Made by a program: the position numbers and the translations under genes. A DNA stretch of 64,000 bases, taken from NCBI RefSeq assembly GCF_001659605.2, contig NC_035168.2, positions 4,210,058-4,274,057 on the forward strand, in the 5' to 3' direction. Positions 35,329 to 47,678 of the stretch are shown piece by piece. The notes under the pieces are model-generated. The model ran no database searches, was not told where the DNA came from, and saw only the letters and a program-made list of their open reading frames with translations. The stretch comes from Manihot esculenta (lineage: Eukaryota; Streptophyta; Magnoliopsida; Malpighiales; Euphorbiaceae). Each line of letters starts with the position of its first letter. Within the stretch, counting starts at the first letter, position 1.

Positions 35329-38300
35329 ATGCTAAAAGCACTACAGATTTTTGGTTCATCGTCAGGGTTGGTGGCTTTTCGATGGAAACCGCATGCCACT
35401 AGCGGTTTTATCTTAGTCTCTACCAACTCATTATCCTGTTCTGCTCCTAGGAAACGAACCAGGAGACCTTATCTGGTGTTATCGCCTTTTTCGACTCGCA
35501 AAGCTAGTTCTTCAAGGGCACTGCGTGTGCACTCTACTGGGTCAGAGTCAAAGATGGACGCTTCCTCTTCTCCTCCTCCATCGGTTGCAGTTCAGTCAGC
35601 TGTGAGTTTCTTCTGTTGCCTTCAGGTCCTTTACATTTGTGGATCTTAATTCTATTTTCCTTTGTTGCTTGAAAGTTTGAAACTTTTCGATGTTGCCGAG
35701 GAAGGGTACGTAATTGTGGTCATAGTTCTCCTCTGGCAACTGAGGGATGAAATGAATGATCAGTTGCTGCGGGGAAATGGGGTTTGGGGTTTCTGATGAT
35801 TATTTTTTATGAAATATCATGGCTATTTACTCAATCAGTGTTGTTTATTTATCTTCCCCATTGTGGGATCCTTGATGTTTAATTGTTATCAAGTGGGAAG
35901 CTGCTTGTACAAAGATTGAACCTTAGACCTAGGCTAGCATTTCATTCTTGTTAAAATTGTTGGTAATTTTATTTTTTGAAAGAATATGGTGGGACTTGAA
36001 TTGGTTTGTTCATGGAAATGTGGAATTAGTGCTAGACTTACTGATTTCCTCCTTTCATTTGCTGCCTGTTTTTATTCATTGATGAAAACATGGAATTAGT
36101 GTCCATCGGAAAAAAAATGTTACAATAGTTGTGTTTTTTCAGTTCTGTTTTCCTCTCATTATTCCTTGCACTTAAAATTTATTTTATTCTGTTCAGGGAA
36201 TTGTTCGCAAGATCAATTTTTGTCAATGGTGTGGTGGTGCAACAAAGTATGAGATTCCTGATGGAGAGGAAAAGATGAGAGCTATTTGCACACTTTGTGG
36301 GAAAATTGCCTACCAGAACCCTAAAATGGTATGTTGCATTATTATAATCAAAATTCTGTTGAAGCTTTCCTCTGTCATGTTTGATTGCGTGTGTGGTATT
36401 GAGGGAACAATTTTCTCTGTATGTATACCTTTTGAACTTGATTCTAGTGCATTGTTTCTTACCATTGCACTGGGCATTTGGCTGGATGCAACTTACTTCA
36501 ATTGCTAGATCTATTTATTTTGCAGCAAAATTCATGGAATTGTGATCATATACCAATGTATTTTACTTAAGAAATATGCGAAGCATTGAATATGACCTTG
36601 CACGGGGAGAAATATTTGTGGGCTGTAGATCAAGGTTGAAAATTTTTTTGGAGGAAATGGAGAGCATAAGCAGTTGAACTCTCTGCAATTAAATAGTGGA
36701 AATTTGATTACTTGCTGAAAAGAACACTGAGGGGATTTAGTCTACTGTTAGGAACTGGCTAGGATTTCTAGACTGCCTTGTTGGCATTTTGGCAAGATGT
36801 CCTATATATAACTGAATGCAAAGTTGGTACGACTGTATGAGAAGTTAATTGTTAAGAGGAAATTCTAGCATTGCACTTATTTTTCATTCAAGATGTATTG
36901 ATAAATTGATGAGCATTCCTAGAATCACATGCTGTTATAAGTTGCTAGAATGTTTTATTGTGACTGGACTTCTCAAACTAACTGGTCATGGAGTCAACTG
37001 AGCTTGATCCTTTTTGGGCCTAAATATCCTGAAGGACCAAAGGATAAGTTATGATGTAGAGCTAGATCTCAGTTTAGAACAGTTAACATTGACTAAGTAA
37101 CTTATTTTAACGGATGAAAGTTAATTTTGACATAAAAAAGGGCGGAAAGAAGGGACTTTTAGTTCTGATGAGTTCATGAATAGCATGGAAAAGGCATTAG
37201 CTTTGACTTGGTAATTTATAGCACTGACACGAAGGCATAACTTGGTAATTTAAGGGACTGAAGGTGACATCAATAGATGATTATCAGTGTGGAATGGTTT
37301 GATTACCGCATTTTTCTGTCTTGAAGAACGGTTGCCTGAAAGGTTGTGAATTGGAAAGCTGAAAATGCGCAATATAGTGTTGGAAAAAAGCATGGCTGAT
37401 TCAACAGAAAAAAGTTTATCCCTTCTTTCATGTAAAGGGCCTATAGAAACAAATGGGATGGAAAAGGATGCATATTGGTATGATTACTGCAATTTGGAGC
37501 AGAAGCTGGGTATATATTGTTATTATTATTAAAGGAACCATTGTGCATACAAAACCTTTATATGGTTTTACTAGTTTTTTATTGTGGGGTTCTTTTGTTT
37601 TTTGCCTTCTTTTTTGTGCTTGATATGGTACATTGAGAAATAGCCACTTTCACTTGAATGTTATTGCAATTTATGTTCTTTTTTGTTTCAAACTGATAAA
37701 TATAGGTTGTGGGATGCCTCATTGAGCATGACAACAAGGTCCTACTCTGCAGACGAAATATCCAACCATCATATGGCCTTTGGTATGTATATATTACACA
37801 ATCAAGGGAAAGGAGTTATAGAGATTTAATTTTCATGGTAAACATAGGAGGTCTAGGTTTGTATTAATTATGAAGTTTATATTATTTAGGATATTATTAT
37901 CATTTATTTAGTAGTTTTTTTTAGGAAGCTTGAGTTGGTTTGAGGTTGTCTAATTAGAATTTGCTTGAGAGTTTTCTTGTTTACGATTCCAAATCCTAAT
38001 ATTAGCAGGATTAATAAATCTACTATAAGTACCTATATCTTTTAAATATTTTTGGTAGACCATTTTTTAATATTAAAGAATTGGTAAAAATTGAGAAGTT
38101 TGTTTCTTTTTTCCTCTGTTCTATTGGCTCTACATCAATTTGGAATTACAGCCTCTATGATTTGTAGCTTGTGAGCAATTAGAACTTCTTGAAACTTTCC
38201 CTTAAGTTCACTGTCTTTTCCCCTCATTGCCTTAGTTTTCCCTTTAAGCTTCACTAAACAGATACTAGTTTCTACCTGAAAATCCATTATTTTTCCCTTG

Positions 38301-41101
38301 AATGTTGTCCTTTTGTCATTTAAAAAAAGGAAAAATTCCATGCTGTCTCCGCAAGCCTTGTAGACCCCTGTCCATAACCAATCCCCATTGCTGGGTCATA
38401 GACCATTGTGCCCCCACCGCAAGTCCACTGATCACCTATAAGTGACTCCCATGTAGCAAATCTAGTTGCCAAATGGTACCTAAAATCTGAATACTCTTCG
38501 GGTTGGGTTTGACACAAATCACTTTGCAGCCTGATTTTGGAGCAGCATGTTCCTAGAAACTTGCCATGAACTGGCGAAGCTGCTCCAACCATCGAAACTC
38601 ACAGTAGACGTCTCTGTAGCAAGATCCAAGCCAGTTGGGGTAAGATCCACCTAGGCTTGCAGCAAGCTTACTCAGCTTGCTGTGTTCTTGATATACAGGA
38701 TTGGATGCCTAGTCTTGCCACTTCATCCTGCCTTGTCAGTGCCACTTCACTAACAGGTCACCTACCATAGTAGTAGTGGGCTCAACATCAGCATCTGCCT
38801 CATTAACAAATTTTGGTAGGACCTATTTTTGCTAATTTCAACACAGTAGTGAGATATTTACATCCATTTTGGACAGGAAGAATTATTTAACATCGATTAA
38901 ATTGCGTCTCAATGAGACTGATGTAGTTGTTTGAAATTGAAGGACTATAAATTGAAACCATGAGTAGAGGCATTTATGTAGGCTGAAATCCAAAGGCTAC
39001 AAGCTAAAATTGATGATTACAAGGAACAACTAAATGAAATAATAATGAGATTTATATGGTGGTGCTATATATTGTCCTCCCTGATTATTTTATGAATATC
39101 GAACCATTAAATTACTTTTATCAGTCATAGACAGGGAATTTGAACTATGGAATAAGGGATATCAAATTCAAAAACAAGCTAAGATGATAAAACTTGAAGC
39201 ACGAGAACCCAAATATGTGTTTGAATTAAAAGTACAGTTGGATGCGGTATTAAGATATTTTGAAGATATAAAGCAAGCAACAGCTTGAAGATGAAGAGCA
39301 AGAAGGACTTCGAGATAAAGAACAAGAAGAACAGCTTGAAGATTTGAAACTCTAGTTATTGAGCCTTCACATGTTGAAATCCAAGGAGGTGAGATCTTGT
39401 TGGAAAATTTTCAACATGTTGTAGAGAGCGACACTAATGAGAACGAGCAAAAAATAGTTTGAGAATTCCATCATAGGAAAAGAAGAAAAGAAAAACCATT
39501 GAAAAGATGATGGATGTTGAAAATTTATCTAATTCTTTTATTCCTATTTCCTAGTGAACTGGAGAGTCTTTCAACTTCTGTTGTGACTGATTTTCTATGT
39601 TCAGATGTATCAAGAATGTGAAGCAAAGTATGAAATTCTTCATTTCATTCTATGATTACCATCCAAGAAGATATGATTGTGTGTTCTCTAAATTAAGTTC
39701 CTGATTCTTCAATGATACAAATTTCAAGGAGGAACATTTTTTTACCATGGGAGAATGAATTATTTTTTATTTAATTTTTCATTGTGAACTTTAGAAGTTT
39801 AGTTTTTCCCCCCTTTAATTAAGAACTTTACATTGCTTCAGAAGTGATATTAAGTTTGAGACAGTTTGGGATTCTTAGTTAGAATTTGCTTAGCATTTTC
39901 TCATTTAGGATTCCATTATTTATTACTAGTAGGATTACTAATTCTACTAAAAATACCTATGTCTTTTAGTGATATTGCTACACCTTTTTCATGATTGTCA
40001 ATTAATTTGAGAATCAATAAAATTGATAATTATTTTCTCTTTCCTTTTGGTTTCTTGGTTGTACATCAACATGCAATTGGAGTTTAGTTAGGCTAGATCC
40101 TTGTACATAGGTATTTAAAGAGGATCCTGCATTACTCTCTTGGGTGCTTGTGGTTTTATTACCTCTTAATATACATAGTTTTATAGGACCAATACATACT
40201 TGTACACCTATACTATTTGGGATTAATCTTCATACTTGTACACCTATACCATTTGGGATTAACCTACAGAAGGCTTGTAAATCTAATAAATATCCGAACT
40301 TGTAAGTCCTACTAATTGAAAACATATTAGCTATTAGGTTACGATTTTAGTTCAAGCATTCAATAAGTTTATTCCAAATAGTACAAGGGTATAGGTATTA
40401 TTTAGCCTGTTTTATACCTTTATAATTCAAATTTTACTGCAGATAACCTAGATAACTGGCTGCCACTGACACAGGACTCTTCCTGCTGGATACTTGGAAA
40501 TTGGTGAGTCAGCTGCTGAAGGGGCAATCAGGGAAACCTGGGAAGAAGCAAGTGCAGAGGTGGAAGTGGTGTCACCTTTTGCTCAACTGGACATCCCTCT
40601 TATTGGCCAGGTCAGGAAGAAATGCCTCTCATGAGTCATTTTAATTTTATGTAAACCTGCTCAAGGTTTCCTCAGTTTTCTCTCTTTTCTGGAGCAGACA
40701 TACATAATTTTCTTGTCAAGGTTGAAGAAGCCCCATTTTTCACCAGGGCCAGAGTCATCGGAGTGCCGGCTTTTTTCACTTGATGAGATACCTTTTGATT
40801 CTCTAGCATTTTCATCGATGTTGGTTACATTAAATTTGGTAAGTGCGTATTTGAGACAATGAAGTGTGGTTATCTTTGTGCACTCAATTCACTCCTTTTG
40901 TGGTTGCAGTATACTGAGGATGTTAAAGCTGGAAGACCAAAATTTCACTATGGTACCATTAACAAAAGGTAGAGTAAAATAATTATTTTGTTGGGTCCTA
41001 TGATATGATTTTCATGAATGCTTGTGTTGATTTTTGGCAGGCCTGGCACAAGCCCTTCTGATATCCATGCCTATACTCTTGATTATCATTTGCAATCCTG
41101 A
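35329..41101 (+). CDS. NUDX23: Nudix hydrolase of the NUDX23 type (plastid FAD/ADP-ribose pyrophosphatase), seven exons
   Basis: Exons: 35329-35601, 36197-36328, 37706-37782, 40475-40610, 40698-40838, 40910-40968 and 41041-41101, 292 residues. Residues 1 to about 70 are rich in Ser/Arg with few acidic residues, a typical plastid transit peptide. Next comes a zinc ribbon (CQWCGG near 101 and CTLCGK near 125) of the kind found before the Nudix domain in this subgroup. The Nudix box is [20 protein letters not shown] (about 166-185), with the REXXEE core intact. Arabidopsis NUDX23 hydrolyses FAD to FMN and AMP in plastids and takes part in flavin balance; transfer of that role is by homology. Intron 3 is 2.7 kb and holds a relic retrotransposon. 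The join in codon 'Trp' between exons 3 and 4 uses the acceptor gacacag at 40468-40474. Confidence 0.93.
37925..40080 (+). mobile_element. Relic LTR element in intron 3 of the Nudix gene
   Basis: Two diverged direct repeats of about 200-230 bp lie at about 37925-38140 and 39850-40080. Shared words include ttagaatttgctt, aggattaataaatctactataagtacctatatctttta (with changes) and tctacatcaa near their ends. After the left copy stands ttggaattacagcc, close to the usual Met-tRNA PBS ttggtatcagagcc. The 1.7-kb interior has no intact ORF. Both copies are on the gene's strand. Boundaries are approximate and no target duplication was resolved. Confidence 0.55.
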
Positions 41102-42661
41102 AAGATGACGATTCCTTTGCCTTGGTTTGTGAGATGATTAACAACAAACAAACCATCAAATGCTGGGATTGAATTTGTTTTATTTTTCATCCCATGGGGA
41201 AAAATGGGGTCAGTGGTGAAGCTTCTGAGGCTATTTGTAATTTGCCAACTTGATGGTTTTGATTGTTATCAAATACTCCCATCCAAAATGTACAGTATAA
41301 TTCCTTGTGCATTGAAGACGACTGATATCTGTGACCAATGAATAAGCCTTCTTTCCAGTTTTCAGAATCTTCTGTTTTGCTGGTTTCTAACTTTCAATTT
41401 ATGTTTGGACTTGAATTCCATGCAATCTGGAAGTTCACTTATCACTTTGTTTAAAACTAAAATTAATTTTATGAAAATTTTGAATTTTTTACTTAAAAGT
41501 TTTTAAACTTGATTATAGCCAACTAATTAATTTTTATCATTATAAATCAAAATTAATTTTTTATTATCATAATTTGTTATTCAAAATTATGTTATACTAA
41601 TTAATAGAATTACACTATTTAATAATTATTTAGTATTTAATTATATTAATAATTTCACCTAGTTAACATTTATTTTGGTTGCCAATTATTACAAATTAAA
41701 ATAGTTAAAATTTCAAAATGCACGTGTAATTTTATAAACAACAATTTTGAATGAAATCTAAACTTCGCTATAGAGAAGTATTTGTGAAAGGGAAATTTGT
41801 TTTAAATCCTTTTTCCGGCTTTTAAATTTTGATTTTTTTTTTTAAAATAAAAATTATAAAAAAAATTTCGTAATAAACAATTTAAATAAATAATATTTCT
41901 AAAATCTTGTGAAAAAATAATATTTCAAAAAAAAAATCCTAAAAATCACTTCTTCTATAATTTTTGCCAAAAAATTTGAGGCGAATTTTTTGAATTAAGA
42001 TATAAAAATAGTAATTCTAAAAATTATTGTTATTAAATTTAGATCCAACAGATTATAATAATAAATTGAATTTTAAAATAATGAATATTTATAATTTTAT
42101 CATATAAAAATTAATACATCAGGCTTAAAAAAATCAATACAGCCCAGCAAGATTAATCTCATAAACCGAAAACTCTAGACTACAACCGGGTAATCCGAAT
42201 CTAAAAAATCAGATTCCTCTCTAACGCTGTTCTCTTTTGTTGAGGACCGGCAGAAGACGATGGGAGGAAGGAGATTCCTCTCTAATGATATAAATTGGAT
42301 TAAAAATTATTGAAAAAAATTAATTTTATAAATATATTATTTTATATTTAATAAAAAAAACTCATTAATAATGACAATTTAAACAATTATCCTCCACTTA
42401 ATCCAATTTATATCCACTTGTTGCTACACCAATTTATTTGACTCCTAAAAATGACGTAGGGATCATGTGCATGGCTTGACATTGTCAAACCCAATACCAA
42501 GAGAAGGTATAAGCAACAATATTCTCATAGATAAGTCGAAATTTCCAAGCATCATCGTACTTCCCAACAAAATTTGTCTTCAATGAAAGTCGAAATTTCA
42601 ACTTCATCCCCTTCTTGTTCTTCAATTAATCTTTGTCACAATTGTTCCATTGTTTTTCCTC
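41102..42661. other. Intergenic region between the Nudix and lectin kinase genes
   Basis: The first 280 bases are probably the Nudix 3' UTR. The rest is AT-rich with poly(A) tracts and no recognisable gene; the last 200 bases should hold the lectin kinase promoter and leader. Confidence 0.45.
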
Positions 42662-44623
42662 ATGTACTTTTCTCAGTTGATCAAGTGCTTTCTACTGTTC
42701 GCCATCTTAGTTTCCTGTCTCATTGAAGTAAGATGTCTTACTTTTACATACCCAAAATTCCAACCCGAGAACGAAACTGATCTCATTCGACACAACTCGT
42801 ATATAGTTCTCAATGCAATTCAAGTCACCCCTGATGTTAGTGGAGGTTCCATCACCAATCTGTCTGGACGAGCCTTCTACAAAGAGCCATTCAAGCTATG
42901 GGGCAAAAGAAAGCATGGGGGTCGTATCAGATCATCTTTCAATTCCACCTTTGTACTTAATATCAGTCCTCGAAGTTTTCCAGGTGGAGAAGGCGTAGCA
43001 TTTGTCTTAGCAGCAGATTCTAATCTCCCAGAAAACAGCCAAGGGCAGTGGCTTGGGATTGTAAACGCAAATACCAATGGGAATCCTCAGGCCGAGATAG
43101 TTGCAGTAGAATTTGACACAAGGAAGAGCTATCCAGGAGATGTCGACGGTAACCATGTCGGCTTGGACGTGAACAGTATCTACTCGATTAAACAAGTTCC
43201 TTTAGGTAGCTTTGGTATTAATCTTTCAGCAGGCGTTGATGTAAAGGTAAGGATTCAATATGAAGGTGAAGAGTTGGCTGTTTTCGTCGGAGAAGATGCA
43301 AGGAGTCCTGTGTTTTCTGAGCCTATTGATCTATCTGCCTATCTTCCAACGGAGGTTTTTGTGGGATTTTCAGCTTCAACAAGCAATTACACAGAGCTGA
43401 ATTGTGTGAGATCCTGGGAATTCTACAGTTCACATGTGAATGAGGATCATAGTCTGTTGTGGGTTAAAATTGTGGTTCCTATAGTGGCAGCTTTGTTGAT
43501 TGGTATTGGCTTTTTCTCTTGTTGGAAATGGAAAAAATCCAGAAATTATCAACCAAACGATGCCTATCCAAACATAGAAGAAGAGATAAAAGGATCATCA
43601 ATGGCCCCTGTGAAGTTCACATTTAAAGAACTTCGACAAGCTACAGGCAAATTCAATTTGCAGAACATGCTTGGCAAAGGTGGTTTCGGAACTGTCTACA
43701 AGGGAATCTTGAAAAACAAGGAGGTAGCTGTGAAGAGAATCTCTAGAGAGTCAAGTCAAGGCAAGCAAGAATTCATAGCAGAAGTCACAACAATTGGCAA
43801 CTTCCATCACAAGAACCTCGTAAAATTAATCGGATGGTGCTACGAGAGAAGTGAATTCCTCCTTGTTTACGAGTACATGCCAAATGGTAGCTTTGACAAG
43901 CTCATTTTCAGCGACGAAAACACAGAACTACAAGAAAATGAATTGAATTGGGGAAGAAGGCTCACTGTAATTTCTGGTGTGGCTCAGGCATTGGATTATC
44001 TGCACAATGGATGTGAGAAAAGGGTACTTCACCGAGACATAAAAGCCAGCAATATAATGTTGGATGCAGAGTTCAATGCCAAGCTTGGAGATTTCGGGCT
44101 GGCTCGGATAGTAAAACAAAGAGAACAAACACATCATTCGACGAAAGATCTTGCAGGAACACTTGGTTATATGGCTCCAGAGTGTTTTTTCACCAGAAGG
44201 GCAACAGCTGAAACAGATGTTTATGCATTTGGTGTACTTGTTTTGGAGGTTGCTTGTGGAAGGAAGACTGGGAACCAAAATGAGAAGAGTGATTACAACA
44301 GCAGAATTGTCAGTTGGGTGTGGGAGCTGCACAGGATTGGAAGATTGCTTGATGCAGTTGATCAGAAGTTGAATGGGGAATTTTCAGAGGAAGAAATGGA
44401 GTGTGTGCTTATTCTGGGATTGGCTTGCTGCAAGCCGAATCCAGAACAAAGGCCTTCCATGAAAATTGTATTGCAGGTTCTGACAGGAGAAGTTCATGTA
44501 CCTGAGGTGCCAGCTGAAATGCCTGCTTTTGTGTGGCCAACAATGGCTGCACATGTAAAACAGTCGGATTGCTCTCTCATTGGAAGCCAGCTTACTCCAT
44601 TTTCAGAAGTTAGTGGGAGATGA
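42662..44623 (+). CDS. L-type lectin-domain receptor kinase (LecRK, clade IX-like), intronless
   Basis: 653 residues from the ATG at 42662; four codons further upstream are in frame but start with TTG. Signal peptide about 1-28 (hydrophobic, ending VRC). The legume-lectin domain is about 29-262, with FPGGEGVAFVLA, VAVEFDT and DGNHVGLD, and several N-glycosylation sites. One transmembrane segment (VPIVAALLIGIGFFSCW) lies at about 271-288. The kinase covers about 322-600: LGKGGFG near 337, AVKRI, HRDIKASN near 457, DFG near 477, APECF, YAFGVLVLEVACG. All catalytic residues are present, so an active RD kinase is likely. Such proteins sit in the plasma membrane and sense extracellular ligands in defence and cell-wall contact; the ligand is unknown. 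Lack of introns is normal for LecRKs. Clade IX is suggested by overall wording only. Confidence 0.95.
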   Translation: MYFSQLIKCFLLFAILVSCLIEVRCLTFTYPKFQPENETDLIRHNSYIVLNAIQVTPDVSGGSITNLSGRAFYKEPFKLWGKRKHGGRIRSSFNSTFVLNISPRSFPGGEGVAFVLAADSNLPENSQGQWLGIVNANTNGNPQAEIVAVEFDTRKSYPGDVDGNHVGLDVNSIYSIKQVPLGSFGINLSAGVDVKVRIQYEGEELAVFVGEDARSPVFSEPIDLSAYLPTEVFVGFSASTSNYTELNCVRSWEFYSSHVNEDHSLLWVKIVVPIVAALLIGIGFFSCWKWKKSRNYQPNDAYPNIEEEIKGSSMAPVKFTFKELRQATGKFNLQNMLGKGGFGTVYKGILKNKEVAVKRISRESSQGKQEFIAEVTTIGNFHHKNLVKLIGWCYERSEFLLVYEYMPNGSFDKLIFSDENTELQENELNWGRRLTVISGVAQALDYLHNGCEKRVLHRDIKASNIMLDAEFNAKLGDFGLARIVKQREQTHHSTKDLAGTLGYMAPECFFTRRATAETDVYAFGVLVLEVACGRKTGNQNEKSDYNSRIVSWVWELHRIGRLLDAVDQKLNGEFSEEEMECVLILGLACCKPNPEQRPSMKIVLQVLTGEVHVPEVPAEMPAFVWPTMAAHVKQSDCSLIGSQLTPFSEVSGR

Positions 44624-45958
44624 GCAGAATTTGCCCGGGAGTAATCAAGGGTACTGGCTTCTTACAATACATGTGATGCCTGATATAATAATTGGCTATC
44701 ATTTTTGTTTTGGTTTGCTTTTCTGCATGCCTGATCTACGTTGCTTATGTATCAAAGCCATCACATTTATTTCATTTTTTTATTGTGTTGATTGAATCGA
44801 AATTTCAAAACTTTTTACAACAATATATATATATAGTCTGCAGTAAATGTCACACCTTAAAATTCTAGTGTTCGTCTAGTTATCTTAGAAACGAAGGTTT
44901 TGTGAGAATTCAAAATATGCAAGAAAATGTTAAAAGAAAAGTAAAAGAGTTACATAAGGGATCAATTTCATCTTGTTACTTGACTTCAATCGGAATTCAA
45001 CATGTTATCGGGGATACTGTTCTCGTTGACGTCGTTCGAGTGAATAGAGCAGTCATGTAGCTACTCAGCTTCTGGCTGTGTCACCCTACACAGCCATGTT
45101 TGGGACAGCCACGTTAGTCGCCGGAAATCTACTTTTTCTGGTGATTTGGGACTTCCTATTTTGTACAAGACAATTCTATTGGGTTTGCAAGCCTTTTACT
45201 GTTCTGAGGGTCTCTATTGTATTTTTGGAGACCTAGCGGGTGAGAATTTGTAATATAATCTTATTCCTGATGACTTAATTTTAATATTTTATTTTCATCG
45301 TTGAACTTTAAATTATTTTATTATCTTATCAGATAATACTTTAAAGGAAAAAAAAAAACAAAAATGAAAAAGAATTCTCACTTGGAATAATTAAATTTAA
45401 ATTAATGTTCATCCATAACTAACACGGCTATTATATTTCTTATTAACATTTCTCCGTCAACATATCAGTACGGCATAAGCAATTAAGCTACCATTGTCAA
45501 AACCTCCATTACAATTAAAATATTATATTAAATTTTGAATAATATTTTCTTTAATTTTAAATAATGTTTTAATTTTATATTGGATATGTGTATATGCGTG
45601 CAAGAATCCTCGAATTCATCAATCCAGGGACATCACACCTTTGCTGAAGAGGTCCTTCAACAAACTATATATCTTGAGTTGTCCTAAAAGTTCCAAGCAT
45701 ATAATGTTAGAATTCCAGTGTCTGAAATACGCGTAATTTCTGTTTGGCATCATCTGAAGCAAAGTCTAGGATGTTTCTTGTGAAAGCAACATTGTTATTG
45801 TAAAAATATTGATGATGATCCATATGGTAATAGATACCCAGATCGATGTACACCTAAATATTAAATTAAGAAATTAAAATTCTTTGAAGGGTAACTTCAT
45901 CTCAAATTATATACTCCATATGTGATATGTTCATCATCAATTATCAGGAAGAAGAGAG
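44624..45958. other. Intergenic region between LecRK and DC1 genes
   Basis: LecRK 3' UTR at first, with a ta repeat at 44823-44836. From about 44850 to 45260 a stretch starting tgtcacacctta and ending in gtgagaatttgtaatat has an LTR-like look but no second copy or flanking duplication. The rest is AT-rich and contains the DC1 promoter. Confidence 0.4.
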
Positions 45959-47011
45959 ATGGGTCCGATCAGAACTGAAGAGGAAGAAAAGCCTATGTAT
46001 GGTCATTTCTCTCACGAGCATCCATTGGAACTGGATAAATCTAGCCACACAGGAACCACAATCTGTTCAGGTTGCAAGAGGGACATAGTACCTGGCAAGG
46101 ATTTCTACACTTGCAAGGCTTGCTCATTTTCTCTCCACCGTTCTTGCTTTAATATGCCGAGAATATATCAGCACCCAGCTGAACCTGGCCATGCATTGAA
46201 TCTGCTTCTTCTGCCATCTTTTGTATGCAAAGCCTGTGGAGTTCAAGGTTCAGGTTTCTGCTACAATTGCAGTGTCTGCTCCTGCAGTTATCACACACTT
46301 TGCTTAAGAATGCCGTTTGTAGAATCGTGTGCATCTCATGAACATCTATTAAAGCTTGAGTTCTCTTCTCCATATGATAATTGCAAAGGCTTTCGCTGTG
46401 ATGTGTGCGGAGACCCTGGCTCTGATCATTGGCTCTATAGGTGCAACGAGTGCGAATTTGATGTGCACATCAATTGTATCTACTCTGTGCCCAGCCCACA
46501 ATTTCAACCTCCCATTTCTTTCAGAAATCACCACAATATGGTGACTTCTCCGACCACTGCTTCCACTGGTGGTTCAGCTGCAATTCTTGTTAATGGTAAT
46601 TCTGATTTGCAGGCCAACCGAATCCCATTATCCTCATCCACCAGATCTCCTGGAATGAAAAACATCTGCACGGTGGCCACCAGAGCTCCACCATCTAATA
46701 CAAACACAGCTTATGTGAATCCTGGTTCTTCAGCCCCTCCCGGTGGAAACTTTTCAGGACCAACATATACTTATGCGTATAATCCAGGGGCTAATTCTAC
46801 TCAGCCTGGAGTTAAGGGGACAGGTGTCCCACAAAACAATAGCCATGGTGTTGGCAATCTTAACTTGTCAGGCCCTAGTAGTGCTCAAGGGGTCATGGGA
46901 ACTGGAGTGGCTGGACTTGTGGCAACGGGAGTTCTTGGTGGGATGGGAGAAGGTATAGGACAAGAAATTGTTCAGAATATTTTGAATAGTCTTACTGATG
47001 ATGGGTCTTGA
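45959..47011 (+). CDS. DC1-domain (Cys/His-rich C1) protein with glycine-rich tail, intronless
   Basis: 350 residues. Three plant DC1 (divergent C1) modules: about 16-68 (H-EHPLEL, CSGC, CKACSFSLHRSC), 73-120 (H-LNLLLLPSFVCKACG, CYNCSVCSCSYHTLC) and 124-177 (H-HLLKL, CDVCGDPG, CNECEFDVHINC). Each binds two zinc ions by the family pattern. From about 180 on, the protein is low-complexity and rich in Ser, Asn, Pro and Gly, ending GVMGTGVAGLVATGVLGGM and a short amphipathic end. DC1 proteins are plant-specific and often linked to stress, hormone and defence responses; no specific partner is implied here. Start chosen at the ATG at 45959, the first of the open frame. The 3' end lies only 158 bp before an LTR. 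Confidence 0.93.
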   Translation: MGPIRTEEEEKPMYGHFSHEHPLELDKSSHTGTTICSGCKRDIVPGKDFYTCKACSFSLHRSCFNMPRIYQHPAEPGHALNLLLLPSFVCKACGVQGSGFCYNCSVCSCSYHTLCLRMPFVESCASHEHLLKLEFSSPYDNCKGFRCDVCGDPGSDHWLYRCNECEFDVHINCIYSVPSPQFQPPISFRNHHNMVTSPTTASTGGSAAILVNGNSDLQANRIPLSSSTRSPGMKNICTVATRAPPSNTNTAYVNPGSSAPPGGNFSGPTYTYAYNPGANSTQPGVKGTGVPQNNSHGVGNLNLSGPSSAQGVMGTGVAGLVATGVLGGMGEGIGQEIVQNILNSLTDDGS

Positions 47012-47169
47012 ACTTGGGATCAGGGTTAGAGGAATTAGGTCTTTTGACTTGTAATAATTATATTTGTTCAGTTTTCTGTATCAGAATCCAGTTAAAATTT
47101 TCAGTGTTCTGTTATGAGATTACTAGTTTAAGAAATGAATGAAAATAAAGTGATTTTGCCAAAGCTATC

Positions 47170-47656
47170 TGATAATCTGAGATCCAGAAAATAGGGTTTA
47201 CAAAGCGTTCTCTAAGCTTAAAAACAAAACTTAGTTTGTGAAGAGGGTGTCTCCCTTTTTTATCTCACTCTTCCCTTGGCGTGTCACGACTTTTCTGCCA
47301 TAGGACTACACTTGCTGTCGTATGGGTCCGTACGTACGGATAATGCGGCGACCCTCTCTGTGTCAGGCGGCCATTTAATTCCCTCCGGCGCGTGAGTGGA
47401 CAGGGTTGCGAAGTGACCAGACCTATTGTCCTTTCTTCTCATGACAGGGTTGGAGAGAAGTGGGCTGATCCAGGTGGAGATCCGGTCTCAGGGCCCACTG
47501 GGCTGGGCCGGTCTGACTGGGGGGTCGGGATGGACCTTAGTCTTAAGGCTGAGCGGGCTGGTCCTGGTTCATTCAAGAGACCGGAGGGCTTCCAAATGAT
47601 GGGCTGTCGTTATGGGCCTGACCCCAGATCGGGATGGAGAAATCCAGCGGTCATCA
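47170..47656 (-). repeat. 3' LTR of the second Tat-type element
   Basis: On the minus strand it starts tgatgaccgctggatttctcc, identical to the start of the other element's LTR, and ends ctggatctcagattatca, close to its end. The middle is largely different. A TATA-like gagataaaaaaggg lies near 47250 on the minus strand. Confidence 0.88.
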
Positions 47657-47678
47657 ATTGTCTCTTTACCTCCTCATC
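47657..47678 (-). other. Polypurine tract of the second Tat-type element
   Basis: On the minus strand, gatgaggaggtaaagagacaa abuts the LTR start, in the same position as the PPT of the young element. Confidence 0.8.

Noticed and set aside
38320..38592. 90-residue minus-strand ORF in intron 3 of the Nudix gene
   Set aside because: Lies inside the relic LTR element and has no clear start or match to a known retrotransposon domain by eye.
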